From Flavobacteriales bacterium (GTDB lineage Bacteria > Bacteroidota > Bacteroidia > Flavobacteriales_F > PHOS-HE28), in NCBI GenBank assembly GCA_020635715.1, contig JACJZG010000012.1, positions 1 to 64,000 of the forward strand: a stretch of DNA of 64,000 nt. Direction: 5' to 3'. The notes beneath the pieces were generated by a model. It did no database searches and was not told where the DNA came from. It was given only the letters and a program-made list of their open reading frames with translations. Shown in pieces: positions 24,583 through 33,619 of this stretch (within the stretch, counting starts at the first letter, position 1; each line of letters begins with the position of its first letter). The position numbers and the translations under genes are program-made.

Positions 24583-26052
24583 ATGCGCGCCGCTGAAGGG
24601 AGCCCCCGGCCGACCCGCTTCCAACGCTTGTCTCTGGACATCCGCTTTTGGGTGGCCCTCGCCTTCGTGGTCCGGCTGATCGGCATCGCGAACCCACCGC
24701 TGGAGACCTCGCATCATTGGCGACAGACCTCGGTGCTGATGGTGGCCCGCAACTATGCCGAACAGGGCGTGGACCTGCTGCATCCCAGGATGGATACGGC
24801 CGGTGAGCTAAGCGGAATAACGGGCATGGAGTTCCCCTTGCTCAACGCCTTGATCGGTCTGGCCATGATGGTCTTCGGCACTGCGACATGGCCCGCGCGG
24901 CTGATCGTTTTGCTGATGGGGAGCCTGGGCGTAGTGTGCTTCCATGCCCTGGTGGAACGGCGCCTGGGTACGCGCACCGGCCTTTACGCCGCACTATTGC
25001 TGCTCGTCTCGCTCTGGTTCATGTACAGCAGGAAGGTGATGCCGGACGTGTTCGCCCTCTCCCTGGTCATCATCGGCGTGGAGCGCTTCGATCGCGCCCT
25101 TTCAGCCTCTCGATGGTGGATCATCGTTTCATTGATCGGAGCCGTCTGTCTCGCTGCGGGCCTGTTGAGCAAGATCACCGCCGGATGCCTCTTGGCCGTG
25201 TGGCCCGTGCTGGCCTGGCGACAGCGGACCGAATGCCGCACATGGGCGATCACCGCCTTCATGGCACTTGCCACCATTCCCGCGGTCTGGTGGTACCATG
25301 CGTGGGTGCCCCATCTCGTGGACACCTATGGTTATTGGCACTTCTTCATGGGCAAGCCGATCGCGGTAGGCGCCGTGGAGTTGCTGCGCAACTGGCCACG
25401 CACACTGGACAACTTCTACTTCGACGCACTGCGTTTCAGCGGCGCTGCTGTATTCCTGCTAGGCCTTTTCTGCGCAATGGAACGACGGGCCTATGGCATC
25501 CTCAGTGCCTTCCTACTCCTATGCGGCTCCTTCCTGGTGGTGATGTTGAAGGCTGGCGACACGTTCTGGATCCATGCCTACTATGTGCTGCCCTTCGTGC
25601 CTGTGATGGCGCTCCTCGGCGGCTTCGGACTGGCGCAGCTGCCCGGCAAGCGTTGGGCGACCGGCCTGCTCGTGGTGGTGGCCCTTGAAGGGATCGCGGC
25701 TCAGGCGAACGACTTCCGCATCAACCCGACGTTGGAGCCCTTACTAGAGCTGGAGGGCGACCTGATCGATGATGAAGGCCGTATCGCCATGAACACCGGG
25801 CAGGTGCCCACCGCGATGTACTTCGCTCACCGCCGGGGGTGGACATTGACCAACGCAGAGTTGCAGGACCCTGCCGTCCTTTCACGGCTTGAGCACCTCG
25901 GCTGTAGCCGTATCGTGGTCTTCCGATCCACCTTCGAGGGCGACGTGACCATTCCGTGGCCATTGCTCCTGGAAAAGGCCGCCTACCGCATCCATCGACC
26001 CCCGGATCGTGGAGCGAACGCCCCAATCGGAGAGGAGCCGAAGCCCCATTGA
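24583..26052 (+). CDS. GT39-like integral membrane glycosyltransferase
   Basis: A 489-residue polytopic protein (about ten hydrophobic helices) resembling the ArnT/PMT (GT39) class. Near the N-terminus an acidic loop follows TM1 (PPLETSHHWRQTSVLMVARN), then FPLLNALIGLAMMVFGTATW and LLLVSLWFMYSRKVMPDVFALSLVIIG, a typical pattern. The soluble C-terminal tail is short. Such enzymes move a sugar from a polyprenyl-phosphate carrier onto lipid or protein. Acceptor and sugar are unknown. ATG-24583 was chosen, because the in-frame stretch upstream overlaps tsaC antisense. Confidence 0.82.
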   Translation: MRAAEGSPRPTRFQRLSLDIRFWVALAFVVRLIGIANPPLETSHHWRQTSVLMVARNYAEQGVDLLHPRMDTAGELSGITGMEFPLLNALIGLAMMVFGTATWPARLIVLLMGSLGVVCFHALVERRLGTRTGLYAALLLLVSLWFMYSRKVMPDVFALSLVIIGVERFDRALSASRWWIIVSLIGAVCLAAGLLSKITAGCLLAVWPVLAWRQRTECRTWAITAFMALATIPAVWWYHAWVPHLVDTYGYWHFFMGKPIAVGAVELLRNWPRTLDNFYFDALRFSGAAVFLLGLFCAMERRAYGILSAFLLLCGSFLVVMLKAGDTFWIHAYYVLPFVPVMALLGGFGLAQLPGKRWATGLLVVVALEGIAAQANDFRINPTLEPLLELEGDLIDDEGRIAMNTGQVPTAMYFAHRRGWTLTNAELQDPAVLSRLEHLGCSRIVVFRSTFEGDVTIPWPLLLEKAAYRIHRPPDRGANAPIGEEPKPH

Positions 26053-26136
26053 CCAGCTTTCACACTTCTTAACCTGCCACGGATGCTTTCGGCACGGTTT
26101 TCCACGTCTTGTTCACACAACCTACGACGAACGACC

Positions 26137-26298
26137 ATGCCACGCGCAAAGAAGAAACTGGTGCTTACCCAACCGATCAAAGAAGGATTGAAGGCGATCA
26201 AGGTGCGCCTGGACCACCGCACGGTCATCACCCTGGCCAGCTTGAAGGCGCTCGACTTCTGGAAGAAGCGCTACCCGCAGGCACAGGTGATCGGCTGA
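26137..26298 (+). CDS. Small basic hypothetical protein (53 aa)
   Basis: A 53-residue, Lys/Arg-rich protein beginning MPRAKKKLVLTQPIKEGL. It has the composition of a nucleic-acid-associated small protein, but I know no family and assign no function. Support comes from the clean ATG after an 84-bp gap and the stop shared with the convergent GH3 gene through the palindrome TGATCA. Confidence 0.6.
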   Translation: MPRAKKKLVLTQPIKEGLKAIKVRLDHRTVITLASLKALDFWKKRYPQAQVIG

Positions 26299-27783
26299 TC
26301 AATGGGGGCTGAGGCCCTCCACATACCGCCGGTCATTGGCCAGCCGTGGCATCTTGCTTTGGGCATCGTTCATGCCCCGCGCCTTCATGAGCGCGGCGAA
26401 GCCCCCGCGCACCACCGGCCGGATGACCAAGGGACGCAGCACTTTTCCGGCGATCAGGTCTCTGTAGTAGACATTGCGACGCTGAAGCGCTTCGTCCACC
26501 AAGGTGGCGAACTTGTCCGGATGGGCCGGTGGAACAGCGAATTCGATGAACCATTCGTGATGCGGCATTCCGCCCTCCGGCGGAGTCAACTGCGGGGCCA
26601 CCGTGAATTCGGCCACCTCGCACGCCATTTCCTCCATCGCCTCCTTCAGCGCCCCCTCCACTTCCACGGCGATCACATGCTCGCCGAAGGCACTGGTGAA
26701 GTGCTTCGTACGCCCGGTGACAACGATGCGGGGTGGTGCTAGTGAGACGAACTTGACCGTGTCCCCGATCTCGTAGCCCCAGAGCCCGGCATTCGTGTAA
26801 AGGACCAGCGCGTACTGCACATCGAGCTCCACCTCGGCAATGGACCGCGGCCGCTTGTCGATACCATGCACAGGTACGAAGCCGAAATAGATCCCGTTGT
26901 CGAGCACGAGCAAGAGGCCGTCCTCACCACTGCGGTCCTGATAGGCGATGAAGCCCTCGCTCGCCGGAAACAGCTCCACGCTCGGGACGCTTGCACCGAT
27001 GAGCGACTCCATCCGGCTGCGATATGGTGCGTAATTGACACCGCCGTATACGAAGAGCGAGAAGTTGGGGAAGACCTCCTTCACCGTGGCCTTGCCGGTC
27101 CGTGCGAGCAGACGCTCGAAGTACATCTGCACCCAGGCGGGTATCCCGCTGATCAGACGCATATCCTCGCTCACGGTCTCTCCCACGATGGCCTCCACCT
27201 TGGTCTCCCAGTCGCTGATGCTGTTGGTGGCGAAGGATGGCATCCGGTTCCTCAGGAGGTAGGCGGGCACATGGTTGGCTACGATGCCGCTAAGCCGACC
27301 GCTCGGGATATGCCTGCTCTTATCCAGCACCGGGCTGCCTTGCAGGAAGATCATCTTCCCATCCACGAAGTCCGCCTTCCCGCTCTGGGCGATGTAGGCC
27401 AGCAAGGCCCTGCGCGCGCTATCGATGTGGTTGGGCAGGCTCTCCTTGGTGATGGGGATGTACTTGGCACCACTGGTGGTACCGCTGGTCTTGCAGAAGT
27501 AGAGCGGCTTGCCCGGCCACAACACATCCTCCTCCCCGAAGCCGATCCGTTCGATGTAGGGCTTGATGGCTTCGTAATCCCGCAACGGAACGGCCTGCAC
27601 CAGTTCGGCATGGTCGCGCACGGCATGCAGGCGGTGTTCCCGGCCGAAGGTGGTATCACCCCCGAAGCGGATCAGCTCCCGAAGTAAGGCGGCCTGCGTG
27701 TTCACAGGATCCATCGCCCGCGCCATCACTGCCTTGGTCACCGCCCTGGCGTATGGCTTCGCGATGATGGACTTGAGGCTCAT
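26299..27783 (-). CDS. GH3-family adenylate-forming enzyme
   Basis: A 494-residue protein of the GH3 (auxin-responsive promoter) family, which in plants activates a carboxylate with ATP and joins it to an amino acid. The phosphate-binding loop FCKTSGTTSGAKYIPIT is clear, with LFVYGGVNYAPY and ELFPASEGFIAYQ following, and GLWGYEIGDTVKFV and ITGRTKHF-like VTGRTKHFTSAFGEHV near the C-terminal domain. The bacterial substrate is unknown. The gene's ATG overlaps the stop of the M23 peptidase gene (ATGA), so the two are translationally coupled. Confidence 0.93.
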   Translation of the reverse strand: MSLKSIIAKPYARAVTKAVMARAMDPVNTQAALLRELIRFGGDTTFGREHRLHAVRDHAELVQAVPLRDYEAIKPYIERIGFGEEDVLWPGKPLYFCKTSGTTSGAKYIPITKESLPNHIDSARRALLAYIAQSGKADFVDGKMIFLQGSPVLDKSRHIPSGRLSGIVANHVPAYLLRNRMPSFATNSISDWETKVEAIVGETVSEDMRLISGIPAWVQMYFERLLARTGKATVKEVFPNFSLFVYGGVNYAPYRSRMESLIGASVPSVELFPASEGFIAYQDRSGEDGLLLVLDNGIYFGFVPVHGIDKRPRSIAEVELDVQYALVLYTNAGLWGYEIGDTVKFVSLAPPRIVVTGRTKHFTSAFGEHVIAVEVEGALKEAMEEMACEVAEFTVAPQLTPPEGGMPHHEWFIEFAVPPAHPDKFATLVDEALQRRNVYYRDLIAGKVLRPLVIRPVVRGGFAALMKARGMNDAQSKMPRLANDRRYVEGLSPH

Positions 27784-28679
27784 TCGAACACCATGTACGC
27801 CTGAGGGTCCAGCGGTTCGCCGCTCAGCCAGAGTTCGAAGTGGAGGTGCGGGCCGGTGGTGAGCTCCCCACTGCTCCCCACGATGGCGATGGCCTCGCCC
27901 GCCTTCACCTTGTCGCCCACCTTCTTCAACAGCACGCTGTTGTGCTTGTAAACGCTCACCAGGTCGTTGGCGTGCTGGATCTGCAGCACATGGCCCGCAT
28001 CGGTGGTCCAGCTGGCCAGGGTCACGGTCCCCGATAGGCAGGCCTTCACCGCCGCATCGGCCTTCGCCACGATGTCGATGCCGAAATGACCCTTCGAACG
28101 TTCGAACCGGCTGGTGACGATCCCGCGCAAGGGTGGGAAGAAGAAGACCCCGGCCAATTCACGCCGCTCGTTATCCACCCCACCCTCCTTCACACTGAAG
28201 GCCTCCTCGCGTGCCACCCGTTCGCGCAACATGCTATCCGAAACACCGGGCTCCAGGTCCTCCACGGTGGGCTTCTTCGCCAATGGCGCCAACAGGGCGG
28301 CACTATCCGCCGGCAGCTCGCCGCTCAACACCGCACGAAGGTTCGCGATGTAGAGGTCGCGCTCCTGGATGTTCCGTTCCAGGGAATCGGCCAGCAGCAG
28401 GCTGCGGTAAGCGTTGCGCTTGGTCTCCTGGTCCGCATAACCGGGGATGTAGCGTTTCAGCGGGGTGTACACGATCACCGCCGTAACGAAGGCGCCGTAG
28501 AGCAGGAAGGCCGCCGTGCCGAGCAACAGGACGTTCAAGCGGTTCAGGCGCATGCTGAAGCGCTCCTCGAAGGTGCTGTCGTTGATCAGCATCAACCGGT
28601 ACCGGTCCCGGAGCTTCCGGAGCAGTCGCCGCTTGGCGCCACGTCCTTCCCCTTCCTTCCTGGCCGGTGCAATGGGCAT
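27780..28679 (-). CDS. M23 family peptidase (LytM-type, membrane anchored)
   Basis: A 299-residue cell-wall peptidase or activator. After a basic cytoplasmic tail there is one membrane helix (VLLLGTAAFLLYGAFVTAVIVY), a coiled-coil-like linker, and a C-terminal M23 domain with GHFGIDIVA, SVYKHNSVLLKKVGDKVKAGE and TTGPHLHFELWLSGEPLDP. His and Asp in HFGIDI and the HLH motif supply the zinc site, so it looks catalytically complete. Start ATG-28679 lies 4 nt after box GATATTTG. Only 30 bp separate it from the divergent deacetylase start. Confidence 0.92.
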   Translation of the reverse strand: MPIAPARKEGEGRGAKRRLLRKLRDRYRLMLINDSTFEERFSMRLNRLNVLLLGTAAFLLYGAFVTAVIVYTPLKRYIPGYADQETKRNAYRSLLLADSLERNIQERDLYIANLRAVLSGELPADSAALLAPLAKKPTVEDLEPGVSDSMLRERVAREEAFSVKEGGVDNERRELAGVFFFPPLRGIVTSRFERSKGHFGIDIVAKADAAVKACLSGTVTLASWTTDAGHVLQIQHANDLVSVYKHNSVLLKKVGDKVKAGEAIAIVGSSGELTTGPHLHFELWLSGEPLDPQAYMVFE

Positions 28680-28683
28680 TGGA

Positions 28684-28691
28684 CAAATATC
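28684..28691 (-). promoter_or_regulatory. Candidate -7 box of the M23-GH3 operon
   Basis: On the minus strand, GATATTTG then TCCA then ATG. It faces the divergent box at 28698-28705, so two promoters are back to back within 30 bp. Confidence 0.45.
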
Positions 28692-28697
28692 GCGCTC

Positions 28698-28705
28698 TAC
28701 TTTCG
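28698..28705 (+). promoter_or_regulatory. Candidate -7 box of the deacetylase-formyltransferase operon
   Basis: TACTTTCG then GGCC then GTG-28710. It has one change from TAnnTTTG, and the 4-nt spacing would make the transcript leaderless. Confidence 0.4.
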
Positions 28706-28709
28706 GGCC

Positions 28710-29591
28710 GTGGCGTTCGTGGAGCGATATGCGCAGATCAAGGAGCTGGAGGAGCGGAGCCCACGGGCCCTCCTGCGGCACGCCGCCCTCAATGGGCTGT
28801 CCCTCAAGGACCGCTTGACCGGCAGGACCGAGCGCGGTCTGCGCCTCCCCCGGGTGCAGTTCCTGTACATCCACCACTCGTTCACCGATGAGCTGGATGC
28901 CCTGCGCCGCCTGGTGGAAGACCTCGCCGACACCCATACGTTCATCCCGCACAGCGAGGGCGTGACACGCGTTCAGGAAGGGCGCATCGACGCACCGTAC
29001 ATCTGCCTGAGCTCGGACGATGGCTTCCGCAACAACCTCGACGGTGCGCGGGTGTTGCACGAGCTGGGGATCAGCGCCTGCTTCTTCGTAAACCCGGCGC
29101 TGATCGGGCTGCAGGACGGGGCGACGATCGAGCGGATGTGCGCCGACCGCTTCCACCTGCCGCCCGTGCGCTTCCTGGACCGCAACGAGTTGGATGAGAT
29201 CGTGCACATGGGTCATGAGATCGGCTCGCATAGCTGGGAGCACCACCGCATGGCCGCCCTCCCGCATGAGGCGATGGTCGAGGACATCCAACGCACGCGG
29301 GACACGCTCATCAGCTGGCTTGGCCGGGCCGATCACTTCGCCTTCCCGTACGGCCGCTTCGCGGATCTGACCGCTGCCGGCTACCGCGCCGTGTTCGCTG
29401 CCGGCCATGTGAGCTGTGCCACGGCCGAGCGCGGCTGCCACGCGAACACGCGGCCGATCCGTGCGGACCACCTGCTCATCCGGCGCGACCACATCATCCT
29501 GGACTGGCCCCTGGCGCACATCCGGTATTTCCTCGGGAACAATGCCCTCAACGGCAGTGCGGACCACAACCCCTACCTCACCGCGCCATGA
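28710..29591 (+). CDS. Polysaccharide deacetylase family protein
   Basis: A 293-residue protein of the NodB-homology (CE4) fold. The metal and active-site motifs are recognisable: ICLSSDDGFRNN (the D-D pair of motif 1), IGSHSWEHHRM (motif 2, HSxxHH-like), FAFPYGRF (motif 3) and a C-terminal region. Family enzymes remove N- or O-acetyl groups from polysaccharides. No signal peptide is evident, so it may act on a cytoplasmic sugar intermediate. Start GTG-28710 is inferred from the promoter box, since no nearby ATG fits. Its stop overlaps the ATG of the next gene. Confidence 0.85.
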   Translation: MAFVERYAQIKELEERSPRALLRHAALNGLSLKDRLTGRTERGLRLPRVQFLYIHHSFTDELDALRRLVEDLADTHTFIPHSEGVTRVQEGRIDAPYICLSSDDGFRNNLDGARVLHELGISACFFVNPALIGLQDGATIERMCADRFHLPPVRFLDRNELDEIVHMGHEIGSHSWEHHRMAALPHEAMVEDIQRTRDTLISWLGRADHFAFPYGRFADLTAAGYRAVFAAGHVSCATAERGCHANTRPIRADHLLIRRDHIILDWPLAHIRYFLGNNALNGSADHNPYLTAP

Positions 29592-30367
29592 GGGTGGTGG
29601 TGCTCACCAGCGCTCGGCGCGGCACCGCCAGCCACCACCTGCCGATCCTTGCAGGCAGTGCCCAGTACCAGGTGGTGCGGGTGATCCTCGCCGGATCGCC
29701 GACGACCCCGCGCGGTGGCCTGCGGAAGAAGCTCCGGAAGGTGATGCGCATAGGCCCATTGGGGGCGCTCATGGGGTACAGGATGCGGGCCTGGTACACC
29801 ACCGATGTGCAGGCCCTTTGCCCGTTGGAGGACATCGGCGTGCTGTGCGAACGCCACGGGATCGAGCTGATCACCACCCCGTGGGTGAACCACCCGGATA
29901 CGGTGACGGCCATGAAGGAGGCCCACGCGGACGTCGCGCTCAGCCTGGGCAATGGGTACATCGCCTCCAAAGTGTTCACCCTGCCCCGCCTCGGCATGCT
30001 CAACATCCACCACGAGCTACTGCCCGAGTACCAGAACGCCCAGGGGGTGATCTGGCCGATCTATAACGGATCGCGGGTCACCGGCTACACCATCCACCGC
30101 ATCGACAAGGGCATCGACACTGGCGCCATCGTGCAACGCGAGGAGGTTCCGATCCACTTCGGTCCGCGCCTGCGGGATACGGTGACCCGCACGATGGTGG
30201 CCGTTCTGGACGCGAGTGCTGCCGGCTGCCGCGCGGTGCTGGAGGACCTGCCCGCGAAACTTGCCACCGCCAGGCCACAGGGCCCGGGCTGCAAGTGGAC
30301 CACCCCCAGCTTCGGGCAATACCTGCGCATCCTGCGCAACCACCGCCGCCTGCGCGCCGAACGGTGA
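29588..30367 (+). CDS. Formyltransferase family protein
   Basis: A 259-residue protein with the formyl-transferase fold: MRVVVLTSARRGTASHHLP at the N-terminus, GMLNIHHELLPEYQNAQGV (the NxHxSLLP-like catalytic loop with Asn and His), then GYTIHRIDKGIDTGAIVQRE. Family members use 10-formyl-THF to formylate Met-tRNA, GAR or nucleotide sugars. Since it is coupled to a sugar deacetylase through an ATGA overlap, a role in formylating an amino sugar after deacetylation is a plausible inference. It lacks the C-terminal domain of Fmt. Confidence 0.82.
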   Translation: MRVVVLTSARRGTASHHLPILAGSAQYQVVRVILAGSPTTPRGGLRKKLRKVMRIGPLGALMGYRMRAWYTTDVQALCPLEDIGVLCERHGIELITTPWVNHPDTVTAMKEAHADVALSLGNGYIASKVFTLPRLGMLNIHHELLPEYQNAQGVIWPIYNGSRVTGYTIHRIDKGIDTGAIVQREEVPIHFGPRLRDTVTRTMVAVLDASAAGCRAVLEDLPAKLATARPQGPGCKWTTPSFGQYLRILRNHRRLRAER

Positions 30368-30403
30368 GCCCTGGATGGGCGACAGCCGGATCCGCCGGTC
30401 ATA

Positions 30404-30427
30404 ATAACTTCGCCCGTTCGTAGTTAT
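30404..30427 (+). promoter_or_regulatory. Inverted repeat over the sprE/porW promoter region
   Basis: ATAACT (30404-30409) and AGTTAT (30422-30427) form a perfect 6-bp inverted repeat with a 12-nt spacer. The left arm overlaps TAACTTCG (30405-30412), a -7-like box 30 nt before the sprE ATG. It may be an operator. Confidence 0.35.
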
Positions 30428-30442
30428 CCCTTGCGTTCCGCC

Positions 30443-33070
30443 ATGCGCCCTCCCCATTTCCTTCGGTCCGCCGGTGCGGCGCTGCTCATGGCCGCCCTTG
30501 CCGCTGGCTGTTCCCAGGAGAAGGACGCCTTCCTGAACCGGACCTTCCACCGACTGACCACGCGGGATAACGGCTGGTTCAACGCCAACGAGAAGCTGAA
30601 GGAGGTGGTGGCGGGGATCGAGGAGGCTCATGTGGACGATTACGACCATGTGCTCCCGCTCTTCATCTACGGCTCCGACGAGCAGGCCAGGAACGCCACG
30701 CCGGACCTGGAGAAGTGCATCGAGAAGTGCTCGCTCGTGATCGAGCGCCACTCGATGAACATCCAGGGCAAGGAGAAGAACAAATGGATCGATGACGCCT
30801 GGTTCGTCATCGCCAAGAGCCATTTCTACAAGAAGAACTTCTACGAGGCCGAGCGCGGGTTCACCTATGTGAGCCGCCGCTTCAAAGGGGAGAACCGACA
30901 GATGGAGAGCCTTGTATGGCTGGCCCGTACCGCCATCGTGCTGGAGCAGTTCGGCAAGGCGCAGAGCGCGCTGGACGAGGTGGGCAACCAGAAGGAACTG
31001 CCCAAGGACTTCGACCACGGCGAGTTCGAGGCGGTGCGCGCCGAGCTGGAATTGAAGCGCGGCAAGGTGGATGATGCCATCGTGCACCTGGAGGCGGCCA
31101 TCCCGAACGCGGGCACCAAGAAGGAACGGGTGCGGTGGGCCTTCGTGCTGGCCCAGTTGTACCAGCTCAAGGGCCTGGAGGAGAAAGCGATCAAGCAGTT
31201 CGCCATCGTGGGGCGCATGAACCCGCCGTACGAGATGGCCTTCCACACGCAGATCTTCCAGGCGCTCGCCTTCAACAAGGGCAACAGCAAGGAGATCCGC
31301 AAGAAGCTCAACCGCATGCTGCGCGATGAGAAGCATGTGGACCACTTCGACATGCTGCATTACGCGATCGCGGACCTCGACCTGAAGGAGCGCAAGGACT
31401 CCTCCGCGATCGACCACCTGATGACCAGCGCCCGTGTAAGCACCACGGACACCAAGCAGAAGGCGAAGACCTTCCTGCGCCTGGCCGACCTCTACTTCGA
31501 CGATCGGGCGTACGGTGACGCACAGAAGTACTACGACTCCACCCAGACCATCCTGGCCGAGACCCATGAGCGGTTCGAGGAGGTGACCACCCGCGCCCGG
31601 GTCCTGGGTGAGCTGGTGGAGCAGCTGCGCATCATCGCGTTGGAGGACAGCCTGCAGGGGCTCGCACAATTGGACGAAAAGGACCTGGAGAAGAAGATCC
31701 GCGGCATGATCCGGGAACGGGAGCAGGCGGAGGCGGAGCGGAAACAAGCCGAAGAGGAGGCCCGAGCGCTGGCGGAAGCCAACCCCGATGCAGGAAAGAC
31801 CCCCCAGCAACAAGGGGGAAACCGCGGAGCCTGGTACTTCTATGACCCGCAGCAGATCGGGCGTGGCCTGAGCAACTTCCGCAAGAAATGGGGGAACCGA
31901 CCGCTCGAAGACGACTGGCGTCGCAAGGACAAGAGCGGCAGCGCACTGGCCGAAGTGACCGAGGAGGAGGAGGAAGAAATGGCTGGTGGCGCCGACAAAG
32001 AGGAGAAGCAGGAGGAGTGGAAGGACCCTTCGTTCTACACCAAGGACATCCCGAAGGATGATGCCGCACTGGCCGCCTCCAACGCCCGGATCTGCTCGGC
32101 CCTGTATACCTCGGGCATGATCTACAAGGAGCAGCTGAAGGACCCGGACAACGCCATCGAGAGCTTCGAGGTGCTGAACGGGCGCTTCGAGGAATGCCGC
32201 TACACCCCGGAGAGCTATTATCAGCTTTACCGGATCTACCTGGAGAAGGAACAGACCACGAACTACTTCGCGCCGGACGGCATGGGCTCGCAGTATTACG
32301 CCAACGTGATCCTGGAACGATGGCCCGATTCGGAGTTCGCCCGCCTGATCCGCGACCCGAACGTGCTGCAGGCCGATGAGGCCCGCCGCAAGGAAGAGGA
32401 GATCGCCTACAAGGAGGTCTATGATCGCTACCGGCAGTACCTGTTCGCCTCTGTGATCGTCTCCTGTGAAGGGGTGATCACCAACGAACCCAACAACCAC
32501 TTCCTGGCGAAATACCACATGCTGCGGGCCATGGCGCTCGGTGGCATGCGCGATCGGGCCGGTTTCCGCGCGGCCCTGGAGGAAGTGAAGATCAAATTCG
32601 CCGGTACGGACGAGGAGCGCGCCGCCACCGAGATGCTGGCAGCGTTGGACCGCAGCGCGGGCGCCCCGCCCCCACCGCCCAAGCAAGGCGCCGCCGGCTC
32701 GTACACACCCGATGCGGGTCCGCACTTCTTCGCGCTGATCGTGCCCAACCAGGGGTCCGACGTTACCAGCATCAAGACCAGGATCTCCGCCTTCAACCAG
32801 CTCTATTTCCCCGGAACACCCGTGGAGATCACCAACAGCTTCCTTGATCCGGAACACCAGGTGGTGCTGATCAGTGGATTCCCGACCAAGGAGACGGCGA
32901 TGCTGTACAACGGCCTGTTCACCAGTGGCAACCAAGAGCTCGTAGGGATCAACGACCAGGGCTACCCGGCCTTCCCGATCACCACGGCCAACTACGCGCA
33001 ACTCTACAAGAGCAAGGATGTGGACGGCTACACCGCCTTCTTCGCGCAGAATTACCTTGACCGTCAGTAG
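30443..33070 (+). CDS. sprE: SprE/PorW-like type IX secretion lipoprotein (TPR)
   Basis: An 875-residue predicted outer-membrane lipoprotein with lipobox LAAGC. SprE/PorW proteins are TPR lipoproteins needed for T9SS function and, in gliding species, motility. The N-terminal FLNRTFHRLTTRDNGWFNAN resembles the family start. TPR-like repeats follow (WFVIAKSHFYKKNFYEAERG and others), then a charged coiled coil near residues 410-450 (EREQAEAERKQAEEEAR), an acidic run, and the typical C-terminal domain (FFALIVPNQGSDVTSIKTRI .. PVEITNSFLD). Its place directly upstream of bactofilin and the atp genes matches the arrangement known around sprE in flavobacteria. ATG-30443 is used. Confidence 0.85.
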   Translation: MRPPHFLRSAGAALLMAALAAGCSQEKDAFLNRTFHRLTTRDNGWFNANEKLKEVVAGIEEAHVDDYDHVLPLFIYGSDEQARNATPDLEKCIEKCSLVIERHSMNIQGKEKNKWIDDAWFVIAKSHFYKKNFYEAERGFTYVSRRFKGENRQMESLVWLARTAIVLEQFGKAQSALDEVGNQKELPKDFDHGEFEAVRAELELKRGKVDDAIVHLEAAIPNAGTKKERVRWAFVLAQLYQLKGLEEKAIKQFAIVGRMNPPYEMAFHTQIFQALAFNKGNSKEIRKKLNRMLRDEKHVDHFDMLHYAIADLDLKERKDSSAIDHLMTSARVSTTDTKQKAKTFLRLADLYFDDRAYGDAQKYYDSTQTILAETHERFEEVTTRARVLGELVEQLRIIALEDSLQGLAQLDEKDLEKKIRGMIREREQAEAERKQAEEEARALAEANPDAGKTPQQQGGNRGAWYFYDPQQIGRGLSNFRKKWGNRPLEDDWRRKDKSGSALAEVTEEEEEEMAGGADKEEKQEEWKDPSFYTKDIPKDDAALAASNARICSALYTSGMIYKEQLKDPDNAIESFEVLNGRFEECRYTPESYYQLYRIYLEKEQTTNYFAPDGMGSQYYANVILERWPDSEFARLIRDPNVLQADEARRKEEEIAYKEVYDRYRQYLFASVIVSCEGVITNEPNNHFLAKYHMLRAMALGGMRDRAGFRAALEEVKIKFAGTDEERAATEMLAALDRSAGAPPPPPKQGAAGSYTPDAGPHFFALIVPNQGSDVTSIKTRISAFNQLYFPGTPVEITNSFLDPEHQVVLISGFPTKETAMLYNGLFTSGNQELVGINDQGYPAFPITTANYAQLYKSKDVDGYTAFFAQNYLDRQ

Positions 33071-33089
33071 GATAAGCCGGATCGGCGCC

Positions 33090-33097
33090 TATCTTTG
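33090..33097 (+). promoter_or_regulatory. -7 promoter box of bactofilin / atp cluster
   Basis: TATCTTTG, a perfect TAnnTTTG match followed by C, lies 30 nt before the bactofilin ATG. This may be the main promoter of the bactofilin-atp run. No -33 TTG was found at the usual distance. Confidence 0.55.
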
Positions 33098-33127
33098 CCG
33101 CGTCTTCACCCTGGAACCGAACTGAAG

Positions 33128-33595
33128 ATGTTGTTCCGATCCGATAAACCTGCGAACCCGGCACCCATGAACAAGACCGCTGAACCCGTTAGCCCCGGCA
33201 AGATCAATAGCATCATGGAGGGCACCTCCATCGAGGGCGAGATCAAGAGCGATAGCAACATCCGCATCGATGGCCGGGTGAAGGGTACGATCAATGCCCG
33301 GGGCCGCGTGATCGTCGGGCAGACCGGCAGCATCGAGGGCGAGATCATCTGCCAGAGCAGTGACATCGAGGGCACGGTGATCGGCAAGGTGAACTGCCAG
33401 GACCTGCTGAGCCTGAAAGCCACGGCCAAGTTGCAGGGCGACATCAACACGAAGAAACTGGCCATCGAGCCGGGTGCCGTGTTCACCGGGAATTGCAGCA
33501 TGGGCGGGGGCGTTGTGAAGGAGATGGATCCTGTACGCCTGCGCACCGACAACGCGAACACGGCACGTCCCGAGCAGCAGCAGGCCACGCGCTAA
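33128..33595 (+). CDS. Bactofilin (polymer-forming cytoskeletal protein)
   Basis: A 155-residue protein. The central bactofilin beta-helix (SIEGEIKSDSNIRIDGRVKG, then repeated G-x-I/V turns GSIEGEIICQSSDIEGTVIG) spans about residues 38-120, flanked by disordered Pro/Ala-rich and Gln-rich tails. Bactofilins form nucleotide-free filaments that position envelope machinery. The gene stands between sprE and the small membrane genes of the ATP synthase cluster, an order typical of Bacteroidota. Confidence 0.93.
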   Translation: MLFRSDKPANPAPMNKTAEPVSPGKINSIMEGTSIEGEIKSDSNIRIDGRVKGTINARGRVIVGQTGSIEGEIICQSSDIEGTVIGKVNCQDLLSLKATAKLQGDINTKKLAIEPGAVFTGNCSMGGGVVKEMDPVRLRTDNANTARPEQQQATR

Positions 33596-33619
33596 GCCGA
33601 CATTCCACTGTTCGTTCCG

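Noticed and set aside
30017..33001. 994-residue open frame antisense to the sprE/porW gene
   Set aside because: The plus-strand product is a coherent TPR lipoprotein with a lipobox. The antisense frame is a GC-rich shadow with no recognisable domains.
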